A DNA stretch of 40,999 bases from positions 1 through 40,999 of the forward strand of contig CAJWKU010000014.1 in the NCBI GenBank assembly GCA_913043005.1. The letters run 5' to 3'. Of this stretch, positions 26,989 to 37,213 are shown piece by piece. The notes beneath the pieces are model-generated. The model was not told the DNA's origin. It was given only the letters and a program-made list of their open reading frames with translations, and made no database searches. This DNA comes from an uncultured Cryomorphaceae bacterium. Its GTDB lineage: Bacteria; Bacteroidota; Bacteroidia; Flavobacteriales; Schleiferiaceae. Every line of letters begins with the position of its first letter. Within the stretch, counting starts at the first letter, position 1. The translations under genes were made by a program, and so were the position numbers.

Positions 26989-29900
26989 TTACAAGCCAAG
27001 GCGAATACCTAGACGAATTTGGCGAGGGACTGAATAATTAAATGGATTGACCATAGATATATTGTAGAAATCAGCAAAAGACTGCGCATTTGTAGTAAAT
27101 AAAATAGCTTGTTGTCCCCTAGATGACGCCAAATAGCCATCATCCTCTGGCGAGCCTGTGTATGGATATATCCCCAGTACATTCTGAGAGTTAAAAACAT
27201 TCAATATTTGGACATATAATTCAATATTTTTCTTTCCTTTATTGTAATACCAAACCTTATTTGCTGTCATGTCCATTTTAAATTGCCATGGCAATCTTGA
27301 GCCATTCAAAATACCTACAATTGGCGCTGCACTTTCCGTCAAGCCATATGCCCTAACTCTGCGCGAATAAGGGAAGCCGGAGCCTGTACTTACCAATAGA
27401 TTAACACCCGTATTTTCTAAAACACGTACATTATTAACAACAGGTCCATTATAGTTGGTTCCCTTTCCATATCTGTAATCCAAATTAGCAGATAAATTAT
27501 GTCTTTGGTCATAACTCAAAGGTTGGATATACCTGAGATTTGGCTGACCTGATCTAGCCAAAGAAAGTCCCGATTCAGCACCAGATCCTGTGCCATCAGC
27601 AAATGACAAAGTATATTGAGCATTGAGCATAACATTACCTGTTCTTCTTAAATCATATTGAAAACTGAACCCTTTTGCAGTGGTGAAGTCCCTATTCCCA
27701 TAAGTGACATATGTTGTCGGATAAGCCTCTGTAACCGATACCGACTGTATTAAATCACGATATTCACGATAGAAGGCATTTATTTTCAAAGCACTTCTCT
27801 CTCCTAGCATTTGGCGAAAGCCAATTTCATACTCTGTTAACTTTTGAGGTTCAAGCTCAGGATTTGGCAAATCAGCAGTTCCATATTGAAGATTTACATA
27901 ATTCACTGGATTAAAACGAGACCACGTTGCGTTGGGTCTTTGAACTAAGAGGTCATAGTGAGCAAAGAATTCTGCCTCATCTGAAATGGGGAATTGGAAA
28001 GATATTCGAGGAGACACTGTCACTTGAGGAGTATAATCCTTAAAACTATTTGCAGACAATACTGGTGAATCCGGATTATTTTGGTCAGTGAAATTTTCCT
28101 CAAAAATCCAAGGTTTGGCTTGCCCTCCTGATAGGTTTGAAATTTCGACGGGGTTTTGCTGCGGACTTCCATCAGCATTGAACCAATCAAATCCGTTACG
28201 ATATCCTACTATTTTATTGGGGTTTTTTATGTCATCAACATAAACAACATAATCGTCACCCATGGACTCGGGAATAATAAAGTCTGTATTCATATTCTTG
28301 ACGTCTCCCACATTCCTTGATTCATACAAAGTAAATGGATCTTTTAGGACCGGTTGATTTGCGTCAAATCGATCTACACGAACCCCAACATTAAAATAAA
28401 GATCATCAAAGGTGAATTGATCTTGAATATATCCAGCCATATAAATTGGCTGAAAAGCCGCTATTGGATAAGTTCGATTCCCATCCGCGTCTTTGGCCTT
28501 AAAGAAGTTCTCTAAAGTTGGATTATAATTTAATAATTCACCCGTAAAGTCATAGCCATAATAATTAACGTATGCATCCCCTCCAAAATTCAACAATTCT
28601 TGGGCTGAAAACAATCCAAGCCCACCATAGGAGAGTAAATCATCTGGCGAAATGTTGTCTATATCCAAAAGAACCTGGTCTCCCCCATCTGGATCTAATC
28701 CCATGGCAATTCTCAGATTTCTATCAAAAGTTCTTGGCTTATTTAAATCCAATGCTCGATTGTAATTAATAGTATCCTGGAAAACGTTGTCTCTGAAAAC
28801 AAGATTAGGGTTCTCCAGGTCCAATTCCTTCATATGATCATTTTGCAGATTGCGCATTAAAGTCCAAAGACTTCTGCCTGCAACTCCAAAACTTCTATCG
28901 AACCTCTGTTCATACTCTAATCCGGCAATTAATGAGTGCGATCCAATATCAAAATTTGTTGATGCGGTGATTCGAAACTGTTCTCTTTGATTATAACCAT
29001 AATTTGCTTGAATTGCACCAACATTACCAAATAAACTATAAACACTGTAAGGAGCCTGGCCGTTCAATAAACCTCCACCCTGTTGAATATTAGTCAGGTT
29101 ATCAATCTGATTCGCAATCTGACCATTAGACACCATATCATAATAAGATGAAGTATAATTGGCTAAAACTGGATTGTAAGTACTTGGAGTAAATACCACA
29201 TTCGTATCTAAATCGAGTAACTTCAAGAATCCAGTGACCCCTGTTTTCTCATCTTGCCCATAACCGTAAAGGGATCGCCTCTGAGTTTCAAATTTTCCGA
29301 CATGGCCATATTGAAAGTAATTATCGCGGTGGCGATCATCCCATGTGCGATCTTGATTTTTTGAGTAGTCTACTTGAATTGTGTAATAAGCGTTTTTAAT
29401 TAAGGACTCACTATCTGCTCCCATGCCACCAAATTGCTGAGTAAATCTGGCATAAGTGGAGAAATCTCGACTATTAAAAGTAGAATTATTATTATAATTC
29501 ATTAGTGAATTAAAGCGGCTTGAGTTTCTTCCAACAGTTTGGTTAAATCTTCCACCAATTACCAAATTAGTTCTCTTACTTGTTTTGATATTTATATTGC
29601 CCGTAGCACGTATTGCATTGCGAGCAACATTTAATCGGCTATTTGCCGTATCTAAATCGCCTAGACGTAATAATTCAGCAGCACGTATGGTTCCTAAACC
29701 TGCAGCAGTTGGCACCAATGGATTTAATTCCAGTTCACTCAGAACATCATCTTTTACCTTGTAAACAGGGGCTATTGAGGCATATGGTCTTGTGTCTCCA
29801 TTGTGCTGAAATTCTGCAGATAACAAGTAACCAACCAGAGGAGCATTTTTTTCTTTATTAAATAATAAAGGACCGCCAATTGTTAAACCCCCGAGATTAA

Positions 29901-30642
29901 AATTGTAAGGGTCAAATAAAGACGAAGTTACATATTCTGTGGTTCCAAAAAATCTTGGTGACGGACCTCTTGTTGTTGTTGAAATGACGCCACCTGTAAC
30001 ATCACCATAATTTGCAGGAACACCTCCCGTAATAACCTCTGTTTGAGCGATGGCTTCCCGCGGGAGATTAACGTCTCCCCTAATTTTTACACCATCAATA
30101 AAGGTTACATTTGCGTCACTTCGGCCTCCCCTAAAGTAACTAGCGCCAGAGCCTTCATCTTGTACAACACCTGATGTGAGAGATAGAACTCCACTAACAC
30201 CACGTGACGCCAAGTTCCTGATAGCTGCCGCACCCATCGTAAAGGAGGTCTTTCCCTTTTCAATAAGTGGAGCTTCATAATCAGCAACAACATCTACTTC
30301 TCCCAAGACTACATCAGAGGAGGCCAAAGAAAAGTCAATTACAATTGGTCGACCTCCAACAATTTCTACACCGTTAAAAGTCACTTTATTATATCCAAAT
30401 GCCTCACATGTTACAGAGTATGTCCCTGGAGTAATTGGATTTATATTGTACCGCCCATCGAAATCTGTGAGCCCCTTGGCAATTTCATAACCGCCAGAAA
30501 GAACTTTGATTACTGCCTGATATTGTTCACTACCAGACTTTTTATCTTTTACAACTCCCCTCAGAGATCCTGGTCTTGATTGGGCGGAAGCATTAAAGAC
30601 AAATGCTATAGCTATGAGAAAAGCTCCAAATCGAATTCGCAT
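26989..30642 (-). CDS. Large TonB-dependent receptor/transducer-like outer-membrane protein
   Basis: 1217 residues, longer than most TonB receptors. It has a signal peptide (MRIRFGAFLIAIAFVFNASA), a carboxypeptidase-regulatory domain (LRGVVKDKKSGSEQYQAVIKVL, GRYNINPITPGTYSVTCEAFGY) and a plug (SGASYFRGGRSDANVTFIDGV, GGVPANYGDVTGGVIST). A very long barrel of alternating strands ends in RQIRLGIRLGL. It is the first gene of the three-gene operon with the 1322-residue secreted protein (21-base gap) and the PorV-like gene. The substrate is unknown. A weak -7 box (TATTTTCG, 30690-30683) lies upstream, with no well-spaced -33. Confidence 0.9.
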   Translation of the reverse strand: MRIRFGAFLIAIAFVFNASAQSRPGSLRGVVKDKKSGSEQYQAVIKVLSGGYEIAKGLTDFDGRYNINPITPGTYSVTCEAFGYNKVTFNGVEIVGGRPIVIDFSLASSDVVLGEVDVVADYEAPLIEKGKTSFTMGAAAIRNLASRGVSGVLSLTSGVVQDEGSGASYFRGGRSDANVTFIDGVKIRGDVNLPREAIAQTEVITGGVPANYGDVTGGVISTTTRGPSPRFFGTTEYVTSSLFDPYNFNLGGLTIGGPLLFNKEKNAPLVGYLLSAEFQHNGDTRPYASIAPVYKVKDDVLSELELNPLVPTAAGLGTIRAAELLRLGDLDTANSRLNVARNAIRATGNINIKTSKRTNLVIGGRFNQTVGRNSSRFNSLMNYNNNSTFNSRDFSTYARFTQQFGGMGADSESLIKNAYYTIQVDYSKNQDRTWDDRHRDNYFQYGHVGKFETQRRSLYGYGQDEKTGVTGFLKLLDLDTNVVFTPSTYNPVLANYTSSYYDMVSNGQIANQIDNLTNIQQGGGLLNGQAPYSVYSLFGNVGAIQANYGYNQREQFRITASTNFDIGSHSLIAGLEYEQRFDRSFGVAGRSLWTLMRNLQNDHMKELDLENPNLVFRDNVFQDTINYNRALDLNKPRTFDRNLRIAMGLDPDGGDQVLLDIDNISPDDLLSYGGLGLFSAQELLNFGGDAYVNYYGYDFTGELLNYNPTLENFFKAKDADGNRTYPIAAFQPIYMAGYIQDQFTFDDLYFNVGVRVDRFDANQPVLKDPFTLYESRNVGDVKNMNTDFIIPESMGDDYVVYVDDIKNPNKIVGYRNGFDWFNADGSPQQNPVEISNLSGGQAKPWIFEENFTDQNNPDSPVLSANSFKDYTPQVTVSPRISFQFPISDEAEFFAHYDLLVQRPNATWSRFNPVNYVNLQYGTADLPNPELEPQKLTEYEIGFRQMLGERSALKINAFYREYRDLIQSVSVTEAYPTTYVTYGNRDFTTAKGFSFQYDLRRTGNVMLNAQYTLSFADGTGSGAESGLSLARSGQPNLRYIQPLSYDQRHNLSANLDYRYGKGTNYNGPVVNNVRVLENTGVNLLVSTGSGFPYSRRVRAYGLTESAAPIVGILNGSRLPWQFKMDMTANKVWYYNKGKKNIELYVQILNVFNSQNVLGIYPYTGSPEDDGYLASSRGQQAILFTTNAQSFADFYNISMVNPFNYSVPRQIRLGIRLGL

Positions 30643-30750
30643 ATGTTGAGCGTTTAGTTATGATTTAGGTAAATCGAAGACACGAAAATAACCAATAATT
30701 ACTATCAATCATCTTTTAAGTATTATTTCATTAATATTGAACCATCAAAT

Positions 30751-31182
30751 ATGAAAAAATATCTGTTCATTATTACCCTAGGAATGATCTGCATTTCTTG
30801 TACAGGCGTAAGGAATAACCACCCTGTTCCCATCATGCAAGTAAATGAAAATCTGTACCTTAATACCCCAAGCTCATACCCGCTGCAATTTGTTGGAGGT
30901 TCCATTTTTATCCCTGAATGGGGATACCGGGGCATCGCAATATATCGGCGAACAAATTTTGGTGATGCCAATGACTTTGGAGTTTATGATTTGTGTTGCC
31001 CAAATCACGTACAAGAAAATTGTGGAACACTGGTATTAAAAGACAATTTATATGCCCAATGCCCTTGTGATGATCAGGAGTTCTTATTATTTGATGGCCA
31101 GGCCTTAGATGGAGTCTCAGCTTGGGGGCTGCTAGACTATAAGGTCGGATATGACGGAGTTAGTCTAACTATTTCCAATTAG
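30751..31182 (+). CDS. Rieske-like lipoprotein with incomplete cluster ligands
   Basis: 143 residues. The lipoprotein signal is MKKYLFIITLGMICISC, with the lipid anchor at Cys17. The C-terminal half follows the Rieske pattern: a first box at 82-86 (CCPNH), a middle Cys91, a second box at 104-108 (CPCDD), then FLLFDGQALDG and GLLDYKVGYDGVSLTIS. A true Rieske protein needs Cys-x-His and Cys-x-x-His. Here the second box has Asp107 or Asp108 where His belongs, so an ordinary [2Fe-2S] cluster is doubtful. It may bind another metal or only keep the fold. It converges with the desaturase gene, with 9 bases between stops. Confidence 0.65.
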   Translation: MKKYLFIITLGMICISCTGVRNNHPVPIMQVNENLYLNTPSSYPLQFVGGSIFIPEWGYRGIAIYRRTNFGDANDFGVYDLCCPNHVQENCGTLVLKDNLYAQCPCDDQEFLLFDGQALDGVSAWGLLDYKVGYDGVSLTISN

Positions 31183-31191
31183 AATTGAAAT

Positions 31192-32280
31192 TTAAGCAAT
31201 CCCCATTTGCTTTAAATGACTTACATGGGAACGATATGCACTGGCAAATGTCTTGAACTCATGGTAGGTAATATTGAATTCTTCACATGTGTCTTTAACT
31301 ATTTTGGAGATATCGGGATAGTGAACATGAGAAATCCTAGGGAATAAATGGTGCTCTACTTGATAATTTAAACCGCCTAAAAACCAAGTCAAAAACTTAT
31401 TTCCCATAGCAAAATTTGCAGTGGTCTTCACTTGGTGAATAGCCCATTCGTCTTCGGTCTCTAGAGTTTTATTTTTTGATGTACTTACAAAAGCTGTTTT
31501 GTCTACTACATGGGCTAATTGAAATACAATTGAAAGAACAAAGCCCGCAACTGCTGACATGATGAAAAAACCTATCAGCCAATGAAAAAATCCAAGAGTA
31601 TACATTGGTAATCCAACAAATAAACCTAAATGCAAGGCCTTCCATGCCCAAAACGAAATATGTTGAAATCTGGTAAGGGGCTTAAGGGGAACCTGACCAA
31701 TCTTCTTGGAGAAATATTTTTTATAGTCCGTGTATAAAACCCAATAAATATATAGCAAAGCGTATAAGGCACTAAAATATAAATGCTGAAACTTATGGAT
31801 CCTTAGTCTTTTTTGTCCAGGAGCCATTCGTAATAATGCACCAGACTCAATGTCATCATCAACACCTTCAATATTAGTAAATGTGTGATGAACAGTATTA
31901 TGTTTTGTCTTCCACATCAAAACGCTTGCACCCAAGAAGTTTACTGTATGAGCTGCCATTTCATTGAGCCAATTATGCTTTGAAAAACTTCCGTGAGCGC
32001 CATCGTGCATGGTATTAAACCCTATTCCACTTATAAAAATTCCCATTAAAAACCATATACCCCAAGCACTGGAGAATGACGGTTGAAAAATTATCAAGGC
32101 TGAATATGCAGAGACAATTCCAAATACAAGGATTAAAGTCTTTATATACAATCCTAAATTACCTTTTTTTGATAATCCTTCGGTTTGAAAATATGCATTC
32201 ACCCTTTGGGTTAATTCCTGATAAAAAGGCTGACCCATTTTTGGTGCAAATCGAGGAGCTTTGAAATTTGTTACGGACAT
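31192..32280 (-). CDS. Membrane fatty-acid desaturase (front-end/acyl-lipid type)
   Basis: 362 residues from the ATG at 32280 (MSVTNFKAPRFAPKMG); an upstream ATG at 32322 is less likely. Four or so membrane helices are seen. The three histidine boxes are HDGAHGS, HNTVHH and QVEHHLFP, as in the desaturase family; a Gln in the third box marks the linoleoyl-CoA or delta-6 type. It would insert a double bond into membrane fatty acids using oxygen and a ferredoxin or cytochrome donor. No donor gene is adjacent. It is separated from metF by 77 bases. Confidence 0.92.
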   Translation of the reverse strand: MSVTNFKAPRFAPKMGQPFYQELTQRVNAYFQTEGLSKKGNLGLYIKTLILVFGIVSAYSALIIFQPSFSSAWGIWFLMGIFISGIGFNTMHDGAHGSFSKHNWLNEMAAHTVNFLGASVLMWKTKHNTVHHTFTNIEGVDDDIESGALLRMAPGQKRLRIHKFQHLYFSALYALLYIYWVLYTDYKKYFSKKIGQVPLKPLTRFQHISFWAWKALHLGLFVGLPMYTLGFFHWLIGFFIMSAVAGFVLSIVFQLAHVVDKTAFVSTSKNKTLETEDEWAIHQVKTTANFAMGNKFLTWFLGGLNYQVEHHLFPRISHVHYPDISKIVKDTCEEFNITYHEFKTFASAYRSHVSHLKQMGIA

Positions 32281-32357
32281 GAATGCAAGATAAGGCGATA
32301 AGCGAATGCTTTCACAAAACAAATAATTTATTCAGAAGTCTTTCCTTTTAATAAAAA

Positions 32358-33314
32358 CTAAAATAATGCCTTTGCGATTCTCTCGGTAGATGCTCCCTTT
32401 CCCATTGTATAATAATGTAAAACGGGGACTTTATTTTCCATTAACTCTTTGGATTGAGATATACACCATTCAATCCCAACTTCTCTGACATGATCTGGAT
32501 TTTTTGCAGATTCAATAGCTTGAATTAAGCTATCAGGTAAATTGAGATAAAAATTTCTTGGAATTGCAATCAATTGCTTTTTTGAAACAATTGGCTTTAA
32601 CCCTGGAATAATAGGAACATTAATCCCTGCTTTTCTGCACTTGGCAACAAAGTCAAAATAACGTTTATTATCAAAAAACATCTGCGTAACAACATATTCA
32701 GCACCAGCTTCAACCTTAGATTTTAACCTCTTAATATCAGTATTTAAACTTGGTGATTCAAAATGTTTTTCTGGATACCCGGCAACTCCTATACAAAAGT
32801 CTGAAGGATTAGTATTTTCAACTTCGTCATGTAAATAATGACCATTGTTAAGAGCTGAAACTTGACTCAGCAGATCGATAGCATATTTATGACCATTATT
32901 TTCTGGAATAAATTGATTATCGGCCTTCTGAGCGTCCCCTCTAAGGACTAAAACATTATCAATACCTAAATAGTGAAGATCAATTAATGCATACTCTGTT
33001 TCTTCTCTCGTGAAACCACCGCAAATAACATGCGGTACTGTATCCACCTTAAACTTATTTTGAATAGCTGCGCAAATACCAACTGTCCCCGGTCTTTTTC
33101 TCGTGTGAATTTTTTCTAATAAACCTGAGTCATGCTTTTTAAAAATAAACTCCTCTCTATGGCTTGTTACATCTATAAACTTTGGTTTGAATTCCATCAA
33201 GCGATCAATAGAATTAAATAAACCTTCAATACTTGTTCCTTTCAAAGGAGGTAATATTTCAAAGCTAAATAAGGTGTCACCTTTTGATTTTTTTATGTGA
33301 TCAATAACTTTCAT
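32358..33314 (-). CDS. metF: Methylenetetrahydrofolate reductase MetF
   Basis: 318 residues, the usual length for bacterial MetF. TIM-barrel FAD protein: FSFEILPPLKG near the start, RPGTVGICAAIQN, NVLVLRGDA (folate/FAD region), EAGAEYVVTQMFFDN and PIIPGLKPI near the middle, GIEWCISQ near the end. It reduces 5,10-methylene-THF to 5-methyl-THF for methionine synthase. It is the last gene of the riboswitch-led met operon, 40 bases after the second metH part. Confidence 0.97.
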   Translation of the reverse strand: MKVIDHIKKSKGDTLFSFEILPPLKGTSIEGLFNSIDRLMEFKPKFIDVTSHREEFIFKKHDSGLLEKIHTRKRPGTVGICAAIQNKFKVDTVPHVICGGFTREETEYALIDLHYLGIDNVLVLRGDAQKADNQFIPENNGHKYAIDLLSQVSALNNGHYLHDEVENTNPSDFCIGVAGYPEKHFESPSLNTDIKRLKSKVEAGAEYVVTQMFFDNKRYFDFVAKCRKAGINVPIIPGLKPIVSKKQLIAIPRNFYLNLPDSLIQAIESAKNPDHVREVGIEWCISQSKELMENKVPVLHYYTMGKGASTERIAKALF

Positions 33315-33354
33315 ATCTGTTTTTCGATTAAGTGTATTTTTTAAGTTTATTCTA

Positions 33355-35979
33355 TTAACCCAATAAAGGACTCAGCCAACGTGATGCTTCATCCAGGGCT
33401 ATAGCTCTTCTTGAAGAATAATCCATCAGTTGGTCCTTGTCAATTTTTGATAAGCCAAAATATCTCGAGTCAGGGTGCCCAAAATAATATCCACATACTG
33501 CTGCAGTAGGAAACATGGCTTTATGTTCAGTAAGTGTGACTTTTATGTTTTTTTCAACATTTAATAATTTGAAAAGGAGATCCTTTTCAAGGTGATCTGG
33601 ACATGATGGATATCCTGGAGCTGGTCTTATTCCTTGATAAGCTTCTGCAATTAACTCTTCGTTACTTAATTTTTCATTTTCAGCATATCCCCAAAATTTA
33701 GTCCTTACTAAAAAATGTAAATGTTCAGCAAATGCCTCAGCTAATCGATCTGCAAGAGACTTTAACATTATGGCGCTGTAATCATCTTGAACTGATTCAA
33801 ATTCTTTTATTTTTTCATCGATACCATGACCGGTTGAAACAGCAAAAAGTCCGATTGTATCGCCTGAAGGATCAATGAAGTCAGAAAGCGCCATATAAGG
33901 AAGGCCACTCTTCTTTTTAGTTTGCTGTCGAAGAGTTAAAAATTTATGAGCATTTTTATCTTTGTCCAGCACTTCAATATCGTCTCCTAACTGCCTAGCT
34001 TCAAAAAACCCGTAAACAGCATCTGCTTTTAACCAATTTTCTTGAATAATAAGATCTAACATTTTTTGTGCATCATTCCAAAGATTATTGGCTTGTTCTC
34101 CAACAACTTCATCTTTAAGAATTCGCGGATATCTACCATGTAAGTCCCAAGCCATAAAAAAAGGAGTCCAGTCGATAGAACTGCGTAAATTCTCCAAAGG
34201 AAAATCATTTAAAGTAAAAACCCCAAAAGCTTTTGGCGGAAGAGGTTTTTTCGAAAAATCTAATTTAAATCGATCTTTTCGAGCTTCTTCTAGAGGTTGA
34301 AAGCTTTTTTTACTGGTTCGGCTTGCATATTGAGTTGCAAGTTTTAAATAATCTGAACGAATCTCCTCTGAGAAATTTACACTATCCGTTCCTAATAGTT
34401 TTTGAACAACAGGGACAGATCTTGAAGCGTCATTAACATGAATTACTGGGGTATCAATAACAGGTTGTATTTTCACAGCTGTATGAGCTCTTGATGTTGT
34501 TGCGCCTCCAATTAACAAGGGTTTTGAAATCCCTTGACGTTTCATTTCTGAAGCGAGAAATACCATTTCATCTAGTGATGGTGTAATTAACCCACTCAAT
34601 CCAATTATATCAACATTATGCTCAATGCTCAAATCTAAAATCTTCTGAGGAGGAACCATTACACCCAGGTCGACAACATCATAATTGTTACATTGTAATA
34701 CCACAGATACTATATTTTTCCCAATATCATGTACATCACCTTTTACTGTTGCCATCAATATTTTCCCATTTTTTCTTGAGACTTCATCTTCAGAGTCAAA
34801 AAAAGGCTCCAGATATGCAACCGCTTTTTTCATTACTCGAGCTGATTTAACCACCTGCGGCAAGAACATTTTACCCGATCCAAAGAGATCTCCCACAACA
34901 TTCATTCCGCTCATTAAAGGTCCTTCAATAACACTTAATGGAGCGCCAAGTTCTAATCTTGCCTCTTCTGCATCTAATTCTATATGTGCATCAACACCAT
35001 TAACTAAACTATACTCAATACGATCAGTAATTGGCATTTTTCGCCAGGATTCATCTTTTTTTCTTTTGCTTGATCCTCCGCTAAAGGAGTCTGCTAATGT
35101 CAATAATCTTTCTGTAGCATCTTCTCGACGGTCAAATAATACATCCTCAATATGATTTCGAAGATTCGTATCAATTTTATCATAAACGATTAACTGACTA
35201 GGGTTAACTATTCCCATATCCATGCCGTTTTTTATAGCATGGTAGAGGAAACAAGAATGCATTGCTTCTCTAACTTGATCATTCCCTCTAAAAGAAAAGC
35301 TAACATTTGAAACTCCTCCGCTAACTTTGGCTTGAGGTAAATTCTTCTTTATCCATTTGGTGGCCTCAAAAAAATCAATGGCATTTTTTCTATGCTCATC
35401 CATACCTGTAGCTACTGGGAAAATATTTGGATCAAAAATTATTTCTTCTGGAGGAAAATTAGCATTATTGACTAACAGTTTGTAGGCCCGTTCACAAATT
35501 TGAATACGTCTTATGTAATTATCAGCTTGCCCTTCTTCATCAAATGCCATTACTATAACCGCAGCTCCAAATTGTCGTATCAGTTTGGCTTGCTCTAAAA
35601 ACTCTTTTTCCCCAGATTTTAAACTTATTGAGTTTACTATTGACTTCCCTTGAACACATTTTAAACCCGCAATAATTATCTCCCATTTAGACGAATCAAT
35701 CATTATTGGCACTCTTGAAATATCAGGCTCAGAAGCGATGAAATTTAGGAATGTACTCATTGCGAAAGAGCCATCCAACATTCCTTCATCCATATTAACA
35801 TCAATAATCTGAGCGCCACCTTCTACTTGGTCTCTGGCAATATCTAAAGCTTCTTCATAGAGTCCTTCTCTTATCAGCCGAAGGAATTTTCGTGACCCCG
35901 TGACATTAGTTCTTTCACCAATATTTACAAAATTAGTTTCAGGTCCTATTTTTAAAGGTTCAAGTCCAGAAAGATTCAT
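33355..35979 (-). CDS. metH: Methionine synthase, folate-, cobalamin- and activation-domain subunit
   Basis: 874 residues. Pterin-binding domain at about 10-280 ([25 protein letters not shown]), cap region at about 315-400, and cobalamin domain at about 405-540 with the B12 motif GDVHDIGKN and [10 protein letters not shown], then [11 protein letters not shown]. The C-terminal SAM-dependent reactivation domain has [12 protein letters not shown]. This is the C-terminal two thirds of a normal MetH. The homocysteine domain is the separate gene upstream, and the two frames overlap by 4 bases (ATGA). Split MetH proteins are known in Bacteroidota. Confidence 0.96.
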   Translation of the reverse strand: MNLSGLEPLKIGPETNFVNIGERTNVTGSRKFLRLIREGLYEEALDIARDQVEGGAQIIDVNMDEGMLDGSFAMSTFLNFIASEPDISRVPIMIDSSKWEIIIAGLKCVQGKSIVNSISLKSGEKEFLEQAKLIRQFGAAVIVMAFDEEGQADNYIRRIQICERAYKLLVNNANFPPEEIIFDPNIFPVATGMDEHRKNAIDFFEATKWIKKNLPQAKVSGGVSNVSFSFRGNDQVREAMHSCFLYHAIKNGMDMGIVNPSQLIVYDKIDTNLRNHIEDVLFDRREDATERLLTLADSFSGGSSKRKKDESWRKMPITDRIEYSLVNGVDAHIELDAEEARLELGAPLSVIEGPLMSGMNVVGDLFGSGKMFLPQVVKSARVMKKAVAYLEPFFDSEDEVSRKNGKILMATVKGDVHDIGKNIVSVVLQCNNYDVVDLGVMVPPQKILDLSIEHNVDIIGLSGLITPSLDEMVFLASEMKRQGISKPLLIGGATTSRAHTAVKIQPVIDTPVIHVNDASRSVPVVQKLLGTDSVNFSEEIRSDYLKLATQYASRTSKKSFQPLEEARKDRFKLDFSKKPLPPKAFGVFTLNDFPLENLRSSIDWTPFFMAWDLHGRYPRILKDEVVGEQANNLWNDAQKMLDLIIQENWLKADAVYGFFEARQLGDDIEVLDKDKNAHKFLTLRQQTKKKSGLPYMALSDFIDPSGDTIGLFAVSTGHGIDEKIKEFESVQDDYSAIMLKSLADRLAEAFAEHLHFLVRTKFWGYAENEKLSNEELIAEAYQGIRPAPGYPSCPDHLEKDLLFKLLNVEKNIKVTLTEHKAMFPTAAVCGYYFGHPDSRYFGLSKIDKDQLMDYSSRRAIALDEASRWLSPLLG

Positions 35980-36965
35980 TCTTTAATTTTTCTCGGCAAT
36001 CGCCCATTTGAAAGCTTAGCAAATGCCTTAATATGATCTGGAGTTGTACCACAGCATCCACCTATAATATTTATGATTCCTAAGTCTATGTATTCTTCAA
36101 TATCTCTGGCCATATCCTCAGGGGTTTGCTCATATTCACCAAATGCATTCGGTAAACCAGCATTAGGATAAGCACTAATAAGAAATGGAGCCTTGGCTGA
36201 CAGAGTTTGTAAATATGGTCGCAATTCTTTGGCTCCAAGAGCACAATTTAATCCAATACTTAATAATGGCATATGACTCAAGGAGATTAAAAATGCTTCA
36301 GTTGTTTGGCCACTTAAAGTTCGTCCCGATGCATCTGTAATTGTTCCACTTACCATTATTGGAACTTCTTTTCCAACATTAGAAAAAGCATTTTGAACTG
36401 CAATTAAAGCAGCCTTGGCATTAAGCGTATCAAAAATGGTCTCAATAATTAATATATCAACTCCACCCAGAATTAATGCTTCAACCTGTTCTTGGTAGGC
36501 CCCAGCAAGTTCATCAAAAGAAATGCTCCGATATTCTGGTCTATTCACATCTGGACTTAAACTTAAGGTCCTATTTGTCGGACCAACTGCTCCTGCTACA
36601 AATCTTGGTTTCTCTTTGGAAGAGAATTTATCCGCAACTTTTCTTGCAAGTCTTGCCCCTGATAAATTTATTTCTTTTACATATTCTTCCAACGAATAAT
36701 CAGCCATTGAAATTGATTGACTACTAAAAGTATTAGTCTCAATTATGTCTGCTCCAGCCATTAAATACTTTGCGTGTATCTCTTCAATAATATCTGGTCG
36801 TGTGATATTTAAGATGTCATTATTACCTTTTAAAGGAGAGTCCCATTCAGTAAAATTTGAACCACGAAAGTCTTTCTCTTCAAGTTTATAATCTTGAATC
36901 AAAGATCCCATGGCTCCATCTAAAATCAATATCCTTTCTTTGGCAATGGTATTTATCTGTGACAT
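35976..36965 (-). CDS. metH: Methionine synthase, homocysteine-binding subunit
   Basis: 329 residues matching the N-terminal homocysteine methyltransferase domain of MetH. It starts with [15 protein letters not shown]. Zinc ligands are the cysteine in [15 protein letters not shown] and the pair in [15 protein letters not shown]. It supplies the activated homocysteine thiolate to the methylcobalamin subunit encoded just downstream. It is the first gene of the operon, behind a SAM-I riboswitch. Confidence 0.96.
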   Translation of the reverse strand: MSQINTIAKERILILDGAMGSLIQDYKLEEKDFRGSNFTEWDSPLKGNNDILNITRPDIIEEIHAKYLMAGADIIETNTFSSQSISMADYSLEEYVKEINLSGARLARKVADKFSSKEKPRFVAGAVGPTNRTLSLSPDVNRPEYRSISFDELAGAYQEQVEALILGGVDILIIETIFDTLNAKAALIAVQNAFSNVGKEVPIMVSGTITDASGRTLSGQTTEAFLISLSHMPLLSIGLNCALGAKELRPYLQTLSAKAPFLISAYPNAGLPNAFGEYEQTPEDMARDIEEYIDLGIINIIGGCCGTTPDHIKAFAKLSNGRLPRKIKE

Positions 36966-37029
36966 CTGTTTCTATTAAGCTCATCTTAAAAGTTGAAAAG
37001 ACTTAAGCGTAACGAAATTTTTCATCACA

Positions 37030-37127
37030 CTCATCTTTCCACAGGATTAACTGTGGTAGGATTTAGCACCATCTAAATTTGGTTGCCAAGACTTCATCGG
37101 GCCTTTCCCTCTGTCTTTCTTGATAAG
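37030..37127 (-). promoter_or_regulatory. SAM-I (S-box) riboswitch in the metH-metH-metF leader
   Basis: On the minus strand the P1 stem pairs CTTATC (37127-37122) with GATGAG (37035-37030). Between them are the core S-box strings in order: AGAGGGAAAGGCCCGATGAA, then GGCAACC, then GGTGCTAAATCC and a CACAG/CTGTG hairpin. This matches the SAM-I consensus closely. It binds SAM and would turn down the methionine-synthesis operon when SAM is high. The 3' end is 64 bases from the metH start, and I see no strong terminator hairpin there, so control could act on translation or by another fold. Confidence 0.93.
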
Positions 37128-37132
37128 CTGCG

Positions 37133-37162
37133 CAAATATAACTCTGTTAAATAATATTTCAA
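37133..37162 (-). promoter_or_regulatory. Bacteroidota promoter for the met operon
   Basis: On the minus strand, TTG (37162-37160), 19 bases, then TATATTTG (37140-37133): a full match to TTG-N19-TAnnTTTG. It sits six bases before the riboswitch P1. Confidence 0.8.
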
Positions 37163-37183
37163 TATATTTTTTTTAAAAAAGAC

Positions 37184-37213
37184 TTGCCAAAAGAATTAGG
37201 GATTTTATATTTG
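37184..37213 (+). promoter_or_regulatory. Bacteroidota promoter for metK
   Basis: TTG (37184-37186), 19 bases, then TATATTTG (37206-37213): a full match, with the same -7 sequence as the divergent met promoter 21 bases away. Transcription would begin near 37220, leaving a leader of about 117 bases. The 371-base gap 36966-37336 holds the riboswitch, both promoters and this leader. Confidence 0.8.

Noticed and set aside
34088-35155. Opposite-strand open frames inside metH (for example 34685-35155)
   Set aside because: They lie antisense to strongly conserved coding sequence, have no family pattern and come from codon bias; the same holds for the other short frames inside large genes.
33355-36965. 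Frameshift in metH
   Set aside because: Both products have clean domain borders and a standard ATGA overlap, and split MetH is known in this phylum.
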